A stretch of DNA of 64,000 nt from positions 1 through 64,000 of the forward strand of contig JBFMFO010000001.1 of the NCBI GenBank assembly GCA_040754095.1, in the 5' to 3' direction. Each line of letters opens with the position of its first letter. Position 1 is the first letter of the stretch. The position numbers and the translations under genes were made by a program. Source of the stretch: QYQD01 sp040754095. GTDB lineage: Bacteria; Desulfobacterota; QYQD01. Positions 1 through 8,968 of this stretch are shown in pieces. The notes beneath the pieces were generated by a model, which was not told the DNA's origin, ran no database searches, and saw only the letters and a program-made list of their open reading frames with translations.

Positions 1-101
1 TGTTCTCTGTTGAGACTCTCAAATACCAGGGTAAGGCAAGGTGCTTCAATTAAGACCTCCGTATGTTAATGTTATAAAAAAAGCGCTTGACTAAAATAAA
101 C

Positions 102-172
102 CAGGGGTCAGGGGAGATTTTAAAAATTGATTGTCTTTCAAATCCCCCCGCCCCCCCTTTACTAAAGGGGGG
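102..172. repeat. Palindromic C-run/G-run intergenic repeat
   Basis: Inverted arms: an AGGGG-rich segment at 102-118 and a hairpin of seven C then TTT, a short loop, AAA and six G at 151-172. The same architecture recurs near 1203, 10538, 23370, 35473, 38586 and 61483. The rest of bases 1-289 holds no gene that I can support; bases 36-80 look like a decayed copy of the repeat found at 3217-3353. Confidence 0.75.
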
Positions 173-289
173 ATAATAAGAGGCATCCCTTATGTTAAGA
201 GAAATACCCGCACTCTTTAACGATGAGCCTTAAAAGCAGGTGGTCTCTAAGGGTTGCAGAGACAATTTTCCGCCCCAGAGGACATTCTC

Positions 290-1138
290 CTAATCATCGT
301 ATTGATGTGCATAGGCGGCATCATTGTAAAGCCCCTCTCCGTATCGCTCTTTTCCATATTCTCTGATAATCCTTTGCCCTTCTTCAGAGGCGACAAAATC
401 AATGAATCCGGATGCCGATGGTGCGCCGGCCGGCCGACAAAGGGCATGATAAGTATTCACAAGAAATTTATCGCCTCTAAAGAGTATTTTTAGATTGGGC
501 ACATTCTTTTTCTCCGCCACCCAGGTGCTGCTGTCCGTCATGAAATATCCTCTTTCTGCATTTGCCCGTTTCAAAGTTGCCGTCATGAAGTCCTTTGTAA
601 TGACATACCAGTCTCCTGAAGGCACGATCCCGGCCTTCTTCCAGATGGCCATCTCTTTTTTATGTGTGCCTGAATTATCTCCCCGCGAAAAAAACTTGGC
701 CTTCGCACTTGCAATCCGGCTATATGCCTCCACGGCGCTTTTGGCCTTATTGATCTCGGCAGGATCATCCGGCGGACCGACAATATAAAATTCATTGGAA
801 CCGATCAGTGTCCTTTTCGCAGCCCAACCTTCAGCCACTGCTTTCTTTTCAGCATCCGGGGCATGTACCATAATCATATCGACGGCCCTTTCCTTTAAGA
901 GTTTTAAAGAATCCCCTGTGCCTGCCTTTATCCAACAGAGGGCGGCATTCATCTCTTTACTGAAGGGTTCCGCAAGGACCCGCAGGAGTCCAAGCTCTCC
1001 GGGGCTGCCCGTGGCAAGAGAAAATGAATGTGGTCCGTTTCCATAAACTTCGCTGCATTTTTCTCCGGAAAAGGCAACTGATGACAAGCTGAGAGAGAGT
1101 ACGAAAACCATAAAAAGTAAAAATTTCTTGGACATCAT
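290..1138 (-). CDS. Secreted TupA-like ABC substrate-binding protein
   Basis: Periplasmic binding protein of the tungstate/molybdate-type (TupA/PBP-like) family, 282 residues from the chosen start. An AAAGGAGG ribosome site lies just upstream of two adjacent ATGs (1138 and 1135); the ORF is open to 1231, but that extension only translates a dispersed repeat. It starts with a typical signal peptide (KKFLLFMVFVLSLSL, cleavage around AFSG). The family signature SRGDNSGT is present. The N-terminal anion-binding stretch that reads TTTS in TupA is degenerate here (ATGSPGELGLL), so the ligand may not be tungstate. It lies downstream of a second family member on the same strand. No permease or ATPase gene is adjacent, so its transport partner is unknown. 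Confidence 0.8.
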   Translation of the reverse strand: MMSKKFLLFMVFVLSLSLSSVAFSGEKCSEVYGNGPHSFSLATGSPGELGLLRVLAEPFSKEMNAALCWIKAGTGDSLKLLKERAVDMIMVHAPDAEKKAVAEGWAAKRTLIGSNEFYIVGPPDDPAEINKAKSAVEAYSRIASAKAKFFSRGDNSGTHKKEMAIWKKAGIVPSGDWYVITKDFMTATLKRANAERGYFMTDSSTWVAEKKNVPNLKILFRGDKFLVNTYHALCRPAGAPSASGFIDFVASEEGQRIIREYGKERYGEGLYNDAAYAHQYDD

Positions 1139-1202
1139 TTTTCCTCCTTTGTAACACTTTAGCTGTTTGAAAAGAGCTAGTCGTCCAGAAAACAGCGCCT
1201 CA

Positions 1203-1283
1203 AAAATCCCCCTTAATCCCCCCTTTTTCAAAGGGGGAAGTGTTTCTCCTCCCTTTGGAAAAGGGAGGTTGGGAGGGATTTAA
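1203..1283. repeat. Palindromic C-run/G-run repeat pair
   Basis: Two hairpins of the CCCCC-TTT/AAA-GGGGG family lie between the two TupA-like genes. Read from 1231 they extend the downstream ORF artificially. Confidence 0.75.
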
Positions 1284-1361
1284 GAATACTTTTTAAAATA
1301 GCCAAACTGACTGATACCCTCCTTTAAATGTGACATCGTTTTTTGTGTGATCAATGCCATA

Positions 1362-2144
1362 TTATCTCTTTTCGTTCATCACCGACGGCGCTGCATCCGG
1401 ATAGAAGAGATTAACCCCGTGTTTTTTATATTGCGCTATCAGGCGTTGTCCGTCCGGTGAGGTTATAAAGGCGATAAAATCCATGGCCTCTCTGTACCTT
1501 ATATTCGAGAACCGGTCAGGATTTACCGCAATCACGCTATAGAGATTTTTCAAAACAGGGTCGCCTTTAAAGAGGGCTTTCAGTTTGATTTTTGTCTCGT
1601 AATTCAAGAAGGTCCCCAGATCGGTGAGCGTATAGGCCCGCTTCTGATCAGCTATCATTAATGTGTCCCCCATTTTGGCGCCGGCCTCGAAATACCAGCC
1701 CTTCCCCTTCGGATTTATCCCGGCATCATCCCAGACGTCCAGTTCCTTGATATTTGTGCCGGAATCGTCGCCCCTTGATACGAAAGGCAACCCCTTCTCT
1801 GCGATTTCTTCAAATGCCTCGGCAGCGGTTTTTAATCCCTTGATCTTTGCCGGGTCGCCGGATGGACCGGCGATAATAAAATTATTATGCATTACGGGTC
1901 TTCTGTTGACACCATACCCCCCACCGACAAATTTTTCCTCCCGAAAGGGATCGTGTACGAAGAGCATATCGGCCTCGCCCTTTTTTGCTATTTTCATGGC
2001 TTTTCCAGTGCCCACAGCTATAACTTCTACTTTGACGTCATATTTTGTCGATTTTTCATAGGCGAGAATCAGGATGGCGAAAAGCCCGGAATTCTGAATA
2101 CTTGTCGTTGATGCTATAATAAGTTCTGTCTTCTCTTTAGCCAT
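1362..2144 (-). CDS. TupA-like oxyanion-binding protein lacking a signal peptide
   Basis: 260 residues, family of TupA tungstate-binding proteins. It keeps both family motifs: STTSIQNSGL at residues 12-21 (TTTS anion loop) and SRGDDSGT near 120. The start ATG follows a GGGAGG ribosome site, and the upstream frame is closed by a TAA a few codons before it, so there is no room for a signal peptide. The protein starts directly with MAKEKTELIIAS. Either it works in the cytoplasm as an oxyanion sensor or carrier, or the export signal was lost by mutation. It is divergent from a LysR-type regulator whose operator-like dyad lies between them, which suggests that the regulator controls this gene, perhaps in response to the bound oxyanion (inference). 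Confidence 0.8.
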   Translation of the reverse strand: MAKEKTELIIASTTSIQNSGLFAILILAYEKSTKYDVKVEVIAVGTGKAMKIAKKGEADMLFVHDPFREEKFVGGGYGVNRRPVMHNNFIIAGPSGDPAKIKGLKTAAEAFEEIAEKGLPFVSRGDDSGTNIKELDVWDDAGINPKGKGWYFEAGAKMGDTLMIADQKRAYTLTDLGTFLNYETKIKLKALFKGDPVLKNLYSVIAVNPDRFSNIRYREAMDFIAFITSPDGQRLIAQYKKHGVNLFYPDAAPSVMNEKR

Positions 2145-2240
2145 GTTTGATACCCTCCCTTAAAGAGTCAGCGTTTGGACGGCACCATAAAAATAGATTT
2201 TGATACGTTGAAAGTCCAATTTATTTTTTTCATCAATACA

Positions 2241-2255
2241 ATGAAATATCTTCAT
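2241..2255. promoter_or_regulatory. Candidate LysR-type operator
   Basis: Perfect dyad ATGAA-N5-TTCAT between the divergent TupA-like gene and the LysR gene, of the T-N11-A form usual for LysR-family regulators. It lies just upstream of the regulator's -35 box, fitting autoregulation and divergent control. No direct proof of binding. Confidence 0.45.
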
Positions 2256-2266
2256 AAATATCTTAA

Positions 2267-2295
2267 TTGACTCCTTCTCTTTGACTGCTTACAAT
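2267..2295 (+). promoter_or_regulatory. Sigma70-type promoter of the LysR gene
   Basis: -35 TTGACT (2267-2272), 17-base spacer, -10 TACAAT (2290-2295). Transcription would start around 2302, practically on the ATG at 2303, implying a leaderless mRNA. No Shine-Dalgarno sequence is seen. Confidence 0.7.
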
Positions 2296-2302
2296 AACGC
2301 CT

Positions 2303-3208
2303 ATGGAAGACCACAGGTTAAAGGCATTCTGTCTTGTTGTTAAATTGAATAGCTTCTCAAAGGCGGCAGAGGCCAAGTTCATGACACAGTCTGCCATGAG
2401 CCACCTGATAAAAAATCTTGAAGACGAACTCGGGATAAAACTCTTAAACAGAAAGGGAAAGGCTATAATACCGACACCTGCCGGGAAGATTTTTTATGAA
2501 CATGCGAAACAGATTCTTGAGCAGTATCGAAGACTGGAAAATGATATTTATACCATGGTTCAAAAGACCAAAGGCACATTATATATTGGAGCAAGTATGA
2601 CTGCTGCAACATATCTACTGCCGCAGGTATTTTACAATTTCTCCAAGGACTATCCGGAAGTACAAATCGAATTATCAGTATCGGATACGGAAAGGATAAT
2701 ACACGACCTGCTCGAGAAGAAAATTGATATAGGAATTGTTGAGAGGAAAATTAAAAATTCAGGTATCTTTTTAAAGGAGATCGCCAGGGATGAGATAGTA
2801 ATCATCACATCCGAAGACAATCCATTGACAAGAAAAAAATCTCTGAAGCCTCAAGATTTAACATCCCAGCCATTTATCATGCCTGAGGCAGGTTCAGATC
2901 TAAGGGAATTCATAGATGATTTTCTGCACAACCTGAAAATAAACCCAAAGGAAATAAAAGTACTGATGACACTTGGCAATACCGAGCTGATAGTACAAAT
3001 GGTTCAGTCGGGGATGGGCATATCCTTTGTCTCAAAATGGTCTGTTTTTAAGGCAGTAAAGGATAGCTCCATTAAGCTGGTGAACATATCAGGCAAGAAA
3101 ATAAAGAGAAGGTTTTATCTCGCCGGCATAGAAAAAGAGCCTTCAACCACAGTCGGAAAGGCTTTCTGGAATTTTATAAAAGAATATAGATTTTTTATGC
3201 CGTTTTGA
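2303..3208 (+). CDS. LysR-family transcriptional regulator
   Basis: 301 residues, normal length for the family. N-terminal winged helix-turn-helix (residues about 1-60; SFSKAAEAKFMTQSAMSHLIKNLE is split across the recognition helix region), linker helix to about 90, then an effector-binding domain (about 95-295) starting at KGTLYIGASMTAATYLLP and ending near the C-terminus. Homologs next to selenium, sulfur or oxyanion genes are common, but the effector cannot be read from sequence. It is divergent from the cytoplasmic TupA-like gene, with a dyad between them, so oxyanion-responsive control of that gene is a reasonable guess. The strong promoter sits so close that the message is probably leaderless. 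Confidence 0.9.
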   Translation: MEDHRLKAFCLVVKLNSFSKAAEAKFMTQSAMSHLIKNLEDELGIKLLNRKGKAIIPTPAGKIFYEHAKQILEQYRRLENDIYTMVQKTKGTLYIGASMTAATYLLPQVFYNFSKDYPEVQIELSVSDTERIIHDLLEKKIDIGIVERKIKNSGIFLKEIARDEIVIITSEDNPLTRKKSLKPQDLTSQPFIMPEAGSDLREFIDDFLHNLKINPKEIKVLMTLGNTELIVQMVQSGMGISFVSKWSVFKAVKDSSIKLVNISGKKIKRRFYLAGIEKEPSTTVGKAFWNFIKEYRFFMPF

Positions 3209-3216
3209 TTGTGATT

Positions 3217-3353
3217 GAAGCTCCCCGTCCGCCGCAGGCGGACCTGAGGCGGACAGGGAATCTCCGTATGCAAGGTAAAATGCATCGTATTCGCTCGCTA
3301 ACCCCGCTGTCCGCCAAGGCGGACGGAGAACGCGCTCGCTATGCATGTTCAGC
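3217..3353. repeat. Dispersed repeat with CCGTCCGCC palindromes
   Basis: GC-rich palindromic modules (CCGCAGGCGG; CCGCCAAGGCGG) flank TCTCCGTATG and GCTCGCTAACCCCGC. An inverted copy of the same series lies at 12374-12490, and a probably decayed copy at 36-80. Non-coding. Confidence 0.8.
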
Positions 3354-3376
3354 ACCATGGATTCTCATAGTCTTCT

Positions 3377-4585
3377 TCATTTCCGCACAAGGATAAACAA
3401 TAAGGCAGACAGGGTGGCTGTCCCCGCTCCATAATAAAAGGTAGCCTGGGGGCCGATGGCATCCCAGAGAAGGCCGCCGATCATACTGGCCGGTAAGACA
3501 GCCAGGCCTATGGCCATGTGATAAAGCCCAAAGCCGGTAGCCTTGAAGTCAGGCGGGACTATCGAGGCCAGATAGGCCCGCTGCACGCCCTCGCTTATCC
3601 CCATAAACAGGCCATAAATGGGGAAAAGCAGCCAGGCGTGGCCGGGGTGGGTGGCCAGGCCAAAGCCAAGATATACGACGGCAAAAAGGACAAACCCCAG
3701 TGTAACCAGCCGCCTTTTGCCAAAACGGTCGGCCAGTACGCCGGCCGGCCAGGCCGACAGGGCATAAACCAGGTTGAAGGTCAGATAGGCCAGGGGAACA
3801 AGCGCTGTCTTGACCCCCAGGTTTTGCGCTCTCAGGACGAGGAAGACATCGCTCGAATTGCCCAGGGCAAAAACAGTTATAACGGCCAGGAAACGCTTAT
3901 AAGAACCGCCAAACCTTTTTAAATCGAATTTAAAGCGTTCGCTCGTAGCCGGTTTTGCCCTCTTTTTTTCAGTGACAAAGGCAGCGGCGATAAAAACCGC
4001 CGCCAGGCCTGGAATTATAGACAGCCAGAATACAAGCCGGTAATTACCGTGGTAGATGGACAAAATGGCAAAAGCTAAAAGCGGGCCAACCACGGCCCCA
4101 AGCGTATCCATGGCGCGATGAAAGCCAAAGGAGCGGCCCAGATGGGTTGGCAAAGTGGATTCCGCTATGATCACGTCTCGCGGGGCAGTGCGGACGCCCT
4201 TGCCGACGCGGTCTATGAAACGCGCCGAGAGCACGTGCCCCCAGTGCGCGGCCAGGGCCATAAAGGGACGGCTGGCAGTGGAGATGCCGTAGCCAAAGAC
4301 CATTAGAATCTTGCGCCGGCCAATTCGGTCAGAAAACCAGCCGGAAAACAGTTTGACCAAACTCGCCGTGCTTTCGGCGATGCCCTCAATGACGCCTATG
4401 ACGGCCTTGTTTACGCCGAGAACCGAGGCCAGAAAGATAGGCACCAGGGGGTAGATCATCTCGGAACCAACGTCCGTAAAGAAGCTTACCAACCCGGTGA
4501 AAAAGACGTTCCGTTCAAAACCCAGTATCTTTCCCGGTTGCCCTTTAAGGCACCGCATAGCTGCTTCCGCCTTTAGCCATACCAT
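3377..4585 (-). CDS. MFS transporter
   Basis: 402 residues with about 12 hydrophobic helices; the conserved MFS loop is seen as GWFSDRIGRRKILM (between helices 2 and 3) and repeated as GVLADRFGKRR in the second half. It is an inner-membrane secondary transporter; the substrate cannot be predicted. The ATG at 4585 lacks a ribosome site, and an in-frame ATG at 4558 with AAGGCGGA upstream is an alternative start that removes nine residues outside the first helix. It stands alone, downstream of and facing away from valS. Confidence 0.85.
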   Translation of the reverse strand: MVWLKAEAAMRCLKGQPGKILGFERNVFFTGLVSFFTDVGSEMIYPLVPIFLASVLGVNKAVIGVIEGIAESTASLVKLFSGWFSDRIGRRKILMVFGYGISTASRPFMALAAHWGHVLSARFIDRVGKGVRTAPRDVIIAESTLPTHLGRSFGFHRAMDTLGAVVGPLLAFAILSIYHGNYRLVFWLSIIPGLAAVFIAAAFVTEKKRAKPATSERFKFDLKRFGGSYKRFLAVITVFALGNSSDVFLVLRAQNLGVKTALVPLAYLTFNLVYALSAWPAGVLADRFGKRRLVTLGFVLFAVVYLGFGLATHPGHAWLLFPIYGLFMGISEGVQRAYLASIVPPDFKATGFGLYHMAIGLAVLPASMIGGLLWDAIGPQATFYYGAGTATLSALLFILVRK

Positions 4586-4698
4586 AGCACAATAGAGGAA
4601 GAAAGATGGTCAAAAGAGATTATTGGGGTAGCAATTTGTGATGGTCGCCTTTCCCGGAGGGGTGATAAAAAACGCGTATTGAAAACTCCGTATAAAGC

Positions 4699-7377
4699 CT
4701 ATGTTCGTATTTCCTCCAGCCGTTTCAGACTGGCATCTATTTTCTCCAGACGGGCGACAAATTCCTGCACTTTGCCTTTTTCCTTGTCGATTATCCCGGC
4801 CGGGGCGCGTTCCAGGAAGTCCCGGTTAGCCAGCTTGTTCTGTATCCGTTTCAGCTCGGTCTGGAGTTTGCCTGCCTCTTTCTGCAGTTTTGCGGTTTCT
4901 GCGGAGATATCGATTACTCCTTCGAGGAGCAGGTAGGTCTCGACCTGATCGGTTATACAGGACACCGCCCCCTTGGGCCGCTCACCATCAGCGCGTATCT
5001 CAAGACCTTCTACCTTAGCCAGGTTCTTCAAGAAAATCCCATGTCTGAAAATAAGCTCACGTGCCGGCCCGCTTCCGCTGAGGACGATTATGTTTACCTT
5101 TTGAGCCGGATGGACATTCATCTCGCTGCGCAGGTTGCGTATCCCGGTTATCACATCCATAAGCAAGTCCATCTGCCCTTCACTCTCCAGATCCTCCGGA
5201 TAATCCTTGCTCTCCGGAAAGGAGGCCTCCATGATGCTTCCAGCGCTTCCCGGCAGATAATGCCATAATTCCTCGGTAACAAAAGGGATGGAAGGATGGA
5301 GCAGGCGCAGGCTGGCGCTCAGCACCGAGAGCATGACCTGCTGTGTGGCATTGCGCGCCTCCCGGTCTTCGGTAAGATAAAGAGTGGGTTTAATCATTTC
5401 CAGGTACCAGTCACAGTACTCGCGCCAGAAAAACTGGTAGAGGGCCTGGGCCGCATCATTAAAACGATAGTCATCCAGACCTTCTCTTACTGTGTCTATC
5501 ACCCTTTTCATGCGGCTTAATATCCACCGGTTTTCCAGCGAAAGACCGGCGGCGGGCCGGGTAATCTCTACCGCCCGGCATCCATCCGCGTTCATCAGTA
5601 CGAACCGTGCGGCATTCCAGACCTTATTGATAAAGTGGCGGTAACCCTCGATGCGCTGCTCAGAGAGGCGGATATCCCGCCCCTGCGCAGCAAACGCCGC
5701 CAGGGTAAAGCGGAAGGCATCCGTCCCGTACTTATCCATGACGGTGAGGGGATCAATGACATTACCCTTGGATTTGCTCATCTTCTGGCCTTCGGCGTCA
5801 CGCACCAGGGCATGGATGTAAACATCCTTAAAGGGTACTTCACCCATAAAATGGAGGCCCATCATCAGCATGCGGGCCACCCAGAAAAAGAGGATGTCGA
5901 AACCGGTGATGAGCACGGATGTGGGATAGAACAGCTTCAGCTCTCTGGTCTCCTCCGGCCAGCCCAGGGTGGAAAACGGCCATAAGGCCGAACTGAACCA
6001 GGTATCGAGAACGTCTTCTTCCTGCCGGATATTTTTGCCTGCGCATTTTGGGCAGCTCAGCGGCGCCGCGGTATCGACAATGATCTCGCCGCAGTCATCA
6101 CAGAACCAGGCCGGAATGCGGTGCCCCCACCAGATCTGGCGGGATATGCACCAGTCGCGGATGTTATGCATCCAGTCAAAATAGGTATTTTCCCACATCT
6201 TGGGTATTATACGGGTTTGGCCGGTCTCAACCGCAGCGATGGCCTTTTCGGCCAGCGGCTTTACAGAGACAAACCATTGTTTGGAAAGGGTAGGCTCGAC
6301 TACCGTCTTGCAGCGATAGCAGTGCCCCACGGCATGTTCCAGGGGTTCAACTTTTTCCAGGAGTCCTTCGGCCTCAAGATCCGCCACCACCTTTTTACGG
6401 CACTCATAGCGGTCCAGCCCCCGGTATGAACCGGCCTCATCGTTCATGTGCCCGGTCTCATCCATGACCTTAACCGCAGGTAATTTGTGACGCAGGCCGA
6501 TTTCAAAGTCGTTGGGGTCGTGGGCCGGTGTTACTTTCAAGGCCCCGGTGCCGAAGGAAGGATCGACATAAGAATCAGAGATAACCGGTATGGCCCTTTT
6601 TAAAAGGGGTAGGATAAGATTTCTCCCGATTACATTCTTATATCTTTCGTCCTCAGGGCTTACAGCTACCGCCGTGTCGCCGAGCATGGTCTCCGGCCGG
6701 GTCGTGGCCACTACTACATAGCCGGATCCGTCGGCGTAGGGATAACGGATATGATAGAGGCTCCCCTTATGGTTATCATGTTCTACTTCGAGGTCGGCCA
6801 GGGCCGTGTGGCAGCGCGGGCACCAGTTGATAATGTAATCGCCTCTATAGATAAGTCCTTCGCGATATAACCGGACGAATACCTCCCGCACCGCGCGGGA
6901 CAGCCCCTCGTCCATGGTAAATCGCTGCCGGCTCCAGTCACAGGCGCACCCCAGTCTCTTGAGTTGGTTGATGATTTGCCCGCCGGATTCCTCTTTCCAC
7001 CGCCAGACACGCTCGATGAATCTCTCCCGACCGACGGTATGCCGGTCCAGCCCGTCGGCCGCCAGTTGCCTTTCCACCACGTTTTGTGTGGCTATGCCAG
7101 CATGATCGGTCCCCGGCACCCAGAGAGTATTGCAGCCGGCCATCCTTTTATAACGTATTAATATATCCTGCAGGATATTGTTAAGGGCATGGCCCATGTG
7201 CAGGGAACCGGTGATGTTCGGGGGAGGGATGACTATGGAATAAGGCCGCTTCTCGTCCGTTACTTTCGCCACAAAGAGCCCTTCCTGTTCCCAGAAAGAG
7301 TACCACCTCTTTTCCACCTCGTGCGGTTCGTAGGCCTTGGGTAATATTTCTGCCGTCGTAGATGTCGCTTCAGCCAT
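4699..7377 (-). CDS. valS: Valyl-tRNA synthetase
   Basis: 892 residues, the expected length. Charges tRNA-Val in the cytoplasm. Class I signatures are intact: PPPNITGSLHMGHALN (HIGH motif, residues 51-66) and GQKMSKSKGNVIDP (KMSKS, about residue 530). The CP1 editing domain is in the first half (GSLYHIRYPY, TTRPETMLGDTAVAV), a zinc-ligand-like CDDCGE...CPKCAGKN pair precedes the catalytic C-terminal half, then the anticodon domain, and a C-terminal coiled-coil arm rich in K, E and L (about 830-892) as in bacterial ValRS. Start ATG at 7377; the 3' end lies 113 bases from the MFS start. Confidence 0.98.
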   Translation of the reverse strand: MAEATSTTAEILPKAYEPHEVEKRWYSFWEQEGLFVAKVTDEKRPYSIVIPPPNITGSLHMGHALNNILQDILIRYKRMAGCNTLWVPGTDHAGIATQNVVERQLAADGLDRHTVGRERFIERVWRWKEESGGQIINQLKRLGCACDWSRQRFTMDEGLSRAVREVFVRLYREGLIYRGDYIINWCPRCHTALADLEVEHDNHKGSLYHIRYPYADGSGYVVVATTRPETMLGDTAVAVSPEDERYKNVIGRNLILPLLKRAIPVISDSYVDPSFGTGALKVTPAHDPNDFEIGLRHKLPAVKVMDETGHMNDEAGSYRGLDRYECRKKVVADLEAEGLLEKVEPLEHAVGHCYRCKTVVEPTLSKQWFVSVKPLAEKAIAAVETGQTRIIPKMWENTYFDWMHNIRDWCISRQIWWGHRIPAWFCDDCGEIIVDTAAPLSCPKCAGKNIRQEEDVLDTWFSSALWPFSTLGWPEETRELKLFYPTSVLITGFDILFFWVARMLMMGLHFMGEVPFKDVYIHALVRDAEGQKMSKSKGNVIDPLTVMDKYGTDAFRFTLAAFAAQGRDIRLSEQRIEGYRHFINKVWNAARFVLMNADGCRAVEITRPAAGLSLENRWILSRMKRVIDTVREGLDDYRFNDAAQALYQFFWREYCDWYLEMIKPTLYLTEDREARNATQQVMLSVLSASLRLLHPSIPFVTEELWHYLPGSAGSIMEASFPESKDYPEDLESEGQMDLLMDVITGIRNLRSEMNVHPAQKVNIIVLSGSGPARELIFRHGIFLKNLAKVEGLEIRADGERPKGAVSCITDQVETYLLLEGVIDISAETAKLQKEAGKLQTELKRIQNKLANRDFLERAPAGIIDKEKGKVQEFVARLEKIDASLKRLEEIRT

Positions 7378-7433
7378 ATAATCAGATTTCCTTCCAGATG
7401 TCCGGGGCGCAGATGAACGCAGATTCGATTAAT

Positions 7434-7830
7434 TCGTAAAAAAGTTTTTCACCGCAGAGCACGCAGAGTTCGCAGAGAAAAACTTTTGCCACCAAGGCAC
7501 CAAGACACAAAGGAATAATCCTAGTCTTAGTGGCTTAGTGGCTGAAGAATGGTTGCAAATTCCTTTAAATATGTTATCTCAGCGTTCTCGGCGACCTCTG
7601 CGGTAAATTTTACTTTTTAAATTTCGTACTTCCTGCGGGCATCGACAAAAATCGGCGCCCGGTAAATGTAATAATTTTAGTTAGTGCTCATCCGAAAACT
7701 ACTGTTTCCGGCTTCACGCTTTCAGCGATCAGCGATTAGCTGTCAGCAAAAACCTATGACAAACAATACATTAAGCTGAACGCTGATAGCTGGGTGCTGA
7801 TAGCTCGTCCGGAATTTTTTGGTTTCCGGA
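7434..7830. repeat. Gene-free stretch of nested dispersed repeats
   Basis: The 494-base gap between dgt and valS holds no gene. Bases about 7449-7610 are an imperfect inverted repeat with ends ACCGCAGAG and CTCTGCGGT, enclosing GCCACCAAGGCACCAAGAC. Bases 7711-7830 carry the GCTGATAGCTG-type repeat seen also near 9190, 17752, 31674 and 33487. The valS promoter is presumably among these but no clear boxes stand out. Confidence 0.7.
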
Positions 7831-7871
7831 CGAAACCTAGTTAACACAGGGCATTTCCAGGTGTCAAGGCT

Positions 7872-8918
7872 TTAATAGATCATCCAGGGCTTGGGGATAA
7901 AGATGCTTTCATACAGGTTGAGAGCGTAACGATCGGTCATTCCGGCAATAAAGTCACAGGCCATCCTTTCTCTGGGAGTATCGGGTGGATATACCTTAGC
8001 TTCTTTGTCAAAGGCATTTTCCTTTCCCAAAAGGTAGTAATAGAGTTCTTCCAGGATTTTTTTGGCCTTGATAAATTCCCTATGAACTATTTCAGATTCA
8101 TAGACATTTTGATAAAGAAATTCCCGCAATTCCAGCATGACCTCCATTGTAGCAGGCCTGATAACCAATTTCGGGCCACCGGCCCGGATAGTAGAATCGA
8201 TCAGGTCCAGCACCATAGTCCCGATGCGCTTGGAATGGGTTTTACCCAGGGCCCTGACGCAGGAATCCGGTACGTCCTTGATGGAGATTACATTGCCACG
8301 AATAGCATCGTCTATATCGTGACTTATATAGGCAATAATATCCGCTATACGTACAATCTGTCCTTCCATTTCCAGACTCAATTCTTCAGTATTTTCCGGT
8401 AAGATATTCCCCCGTCCCTTGGAGTGTTTTAAAATTCCCTCCCTGACCTCATGGGTTAAGTTTAACCCGCGCCCGTTATTTTCCAGTATGTCCACAACCC
8501 GTAAACTTTGTTCATAATGGGCGAATCCCGGGGGATATATGGCATTCAGCACTGCCTCTCCGGCATGGCCAAATGGAGTGTGGCCGAGGTCATGTCCCAG
8601 GGCGATAGCCTCGGTTAAGTCCTCGTTCAGTCTCAGGGCCCGGGCTATGGTACGGGCTATCTGCGCGACTTCGAGGGCGTGGGTCAGTCTGGTGCGGTAA
8701 TGGTCGCCGGTGGGGGAAAGGAAGACCTGGGTCTTGTGTTTTAGACGACGGAAGGATTTACAGTGGAGAATACGATCCCGGTCTCGTTGAAAGGCCGTGC
8801 GCACCGGACATTCCTTCTCCGGTATCTGACGGCCGCGGCTTTGGGCACTGAGGGCGGCATACGGAGAAAGGTTCTTTCTCTCCTGTTCTTCAAGTTTCTG
8901 CCGTATAGATTCGGACAA
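7872..8918 (-). CDS. dgt: dGTP triphosphohydrolase-like HD-domain protein
   Basis: About 348 residues. Hydrolyses dNTPs (dGTP in characterised members) to nucleoside and triphosphate. Motifs: LSPYAALSAQSRGR and CPVRTAFQRDRDRILHCKSFRRLKHKTQVF (quoted in parts) at the N-terminus; metal ligands H...HD in LTHALEVAQ and ALGHDLGHTPFGH. I choose the TTG at 8918 because AAGGAAG lies upstream and SESIRQKLEEQE matches the usual family start. The frame is open to a TTG at 8975, but those first codons come from a dispersed repeat (GGTCAATGGTCATTTGTCA type), so the repeat may have been captured as an N-terminal extension. Confidence 0.9.
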   Translation of the reverse strand: MSESIRQKLEEQERKNLSPYAALSAQSRGRQIPEKECPVRTAFQRDRDRILHCKSFRRLKHKTQVFLSPTGDHYRTRLTHALEVAQIARTIARALRLNEDLTEAIALGHDLGHTPFGHAGEAVLNAIYPPGFAHYEQSLRVVDILENNGRGLNLTHEVREGILKHSKGRGNILPENTEELSLEMEGQIVRIADIIAYISHDIDDAIRGNVISIKDVPDSCVRALGKTHSKRIGTMVLDLIDSTIRAGGPKLVIRPATMEVMLELREFLYQNVYESEIVHREFIKAKKILEELYYYLLGKENAFDKEAKVYPPDTPRERMACDFIAGMTDRYALNLYESIFIPKPWMIY

Positions 8919-8968
8919 TTGCTTTTTTCTTCCTTTCTGGTATGATGCCCTTCTATTCTGAATGTCAT

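Noticed and set aside
3205..3396. Small plus-strand ORF after the LysR gene
   Set aside because: Encoded by the 3217-3353 repeat, no ribosome site.
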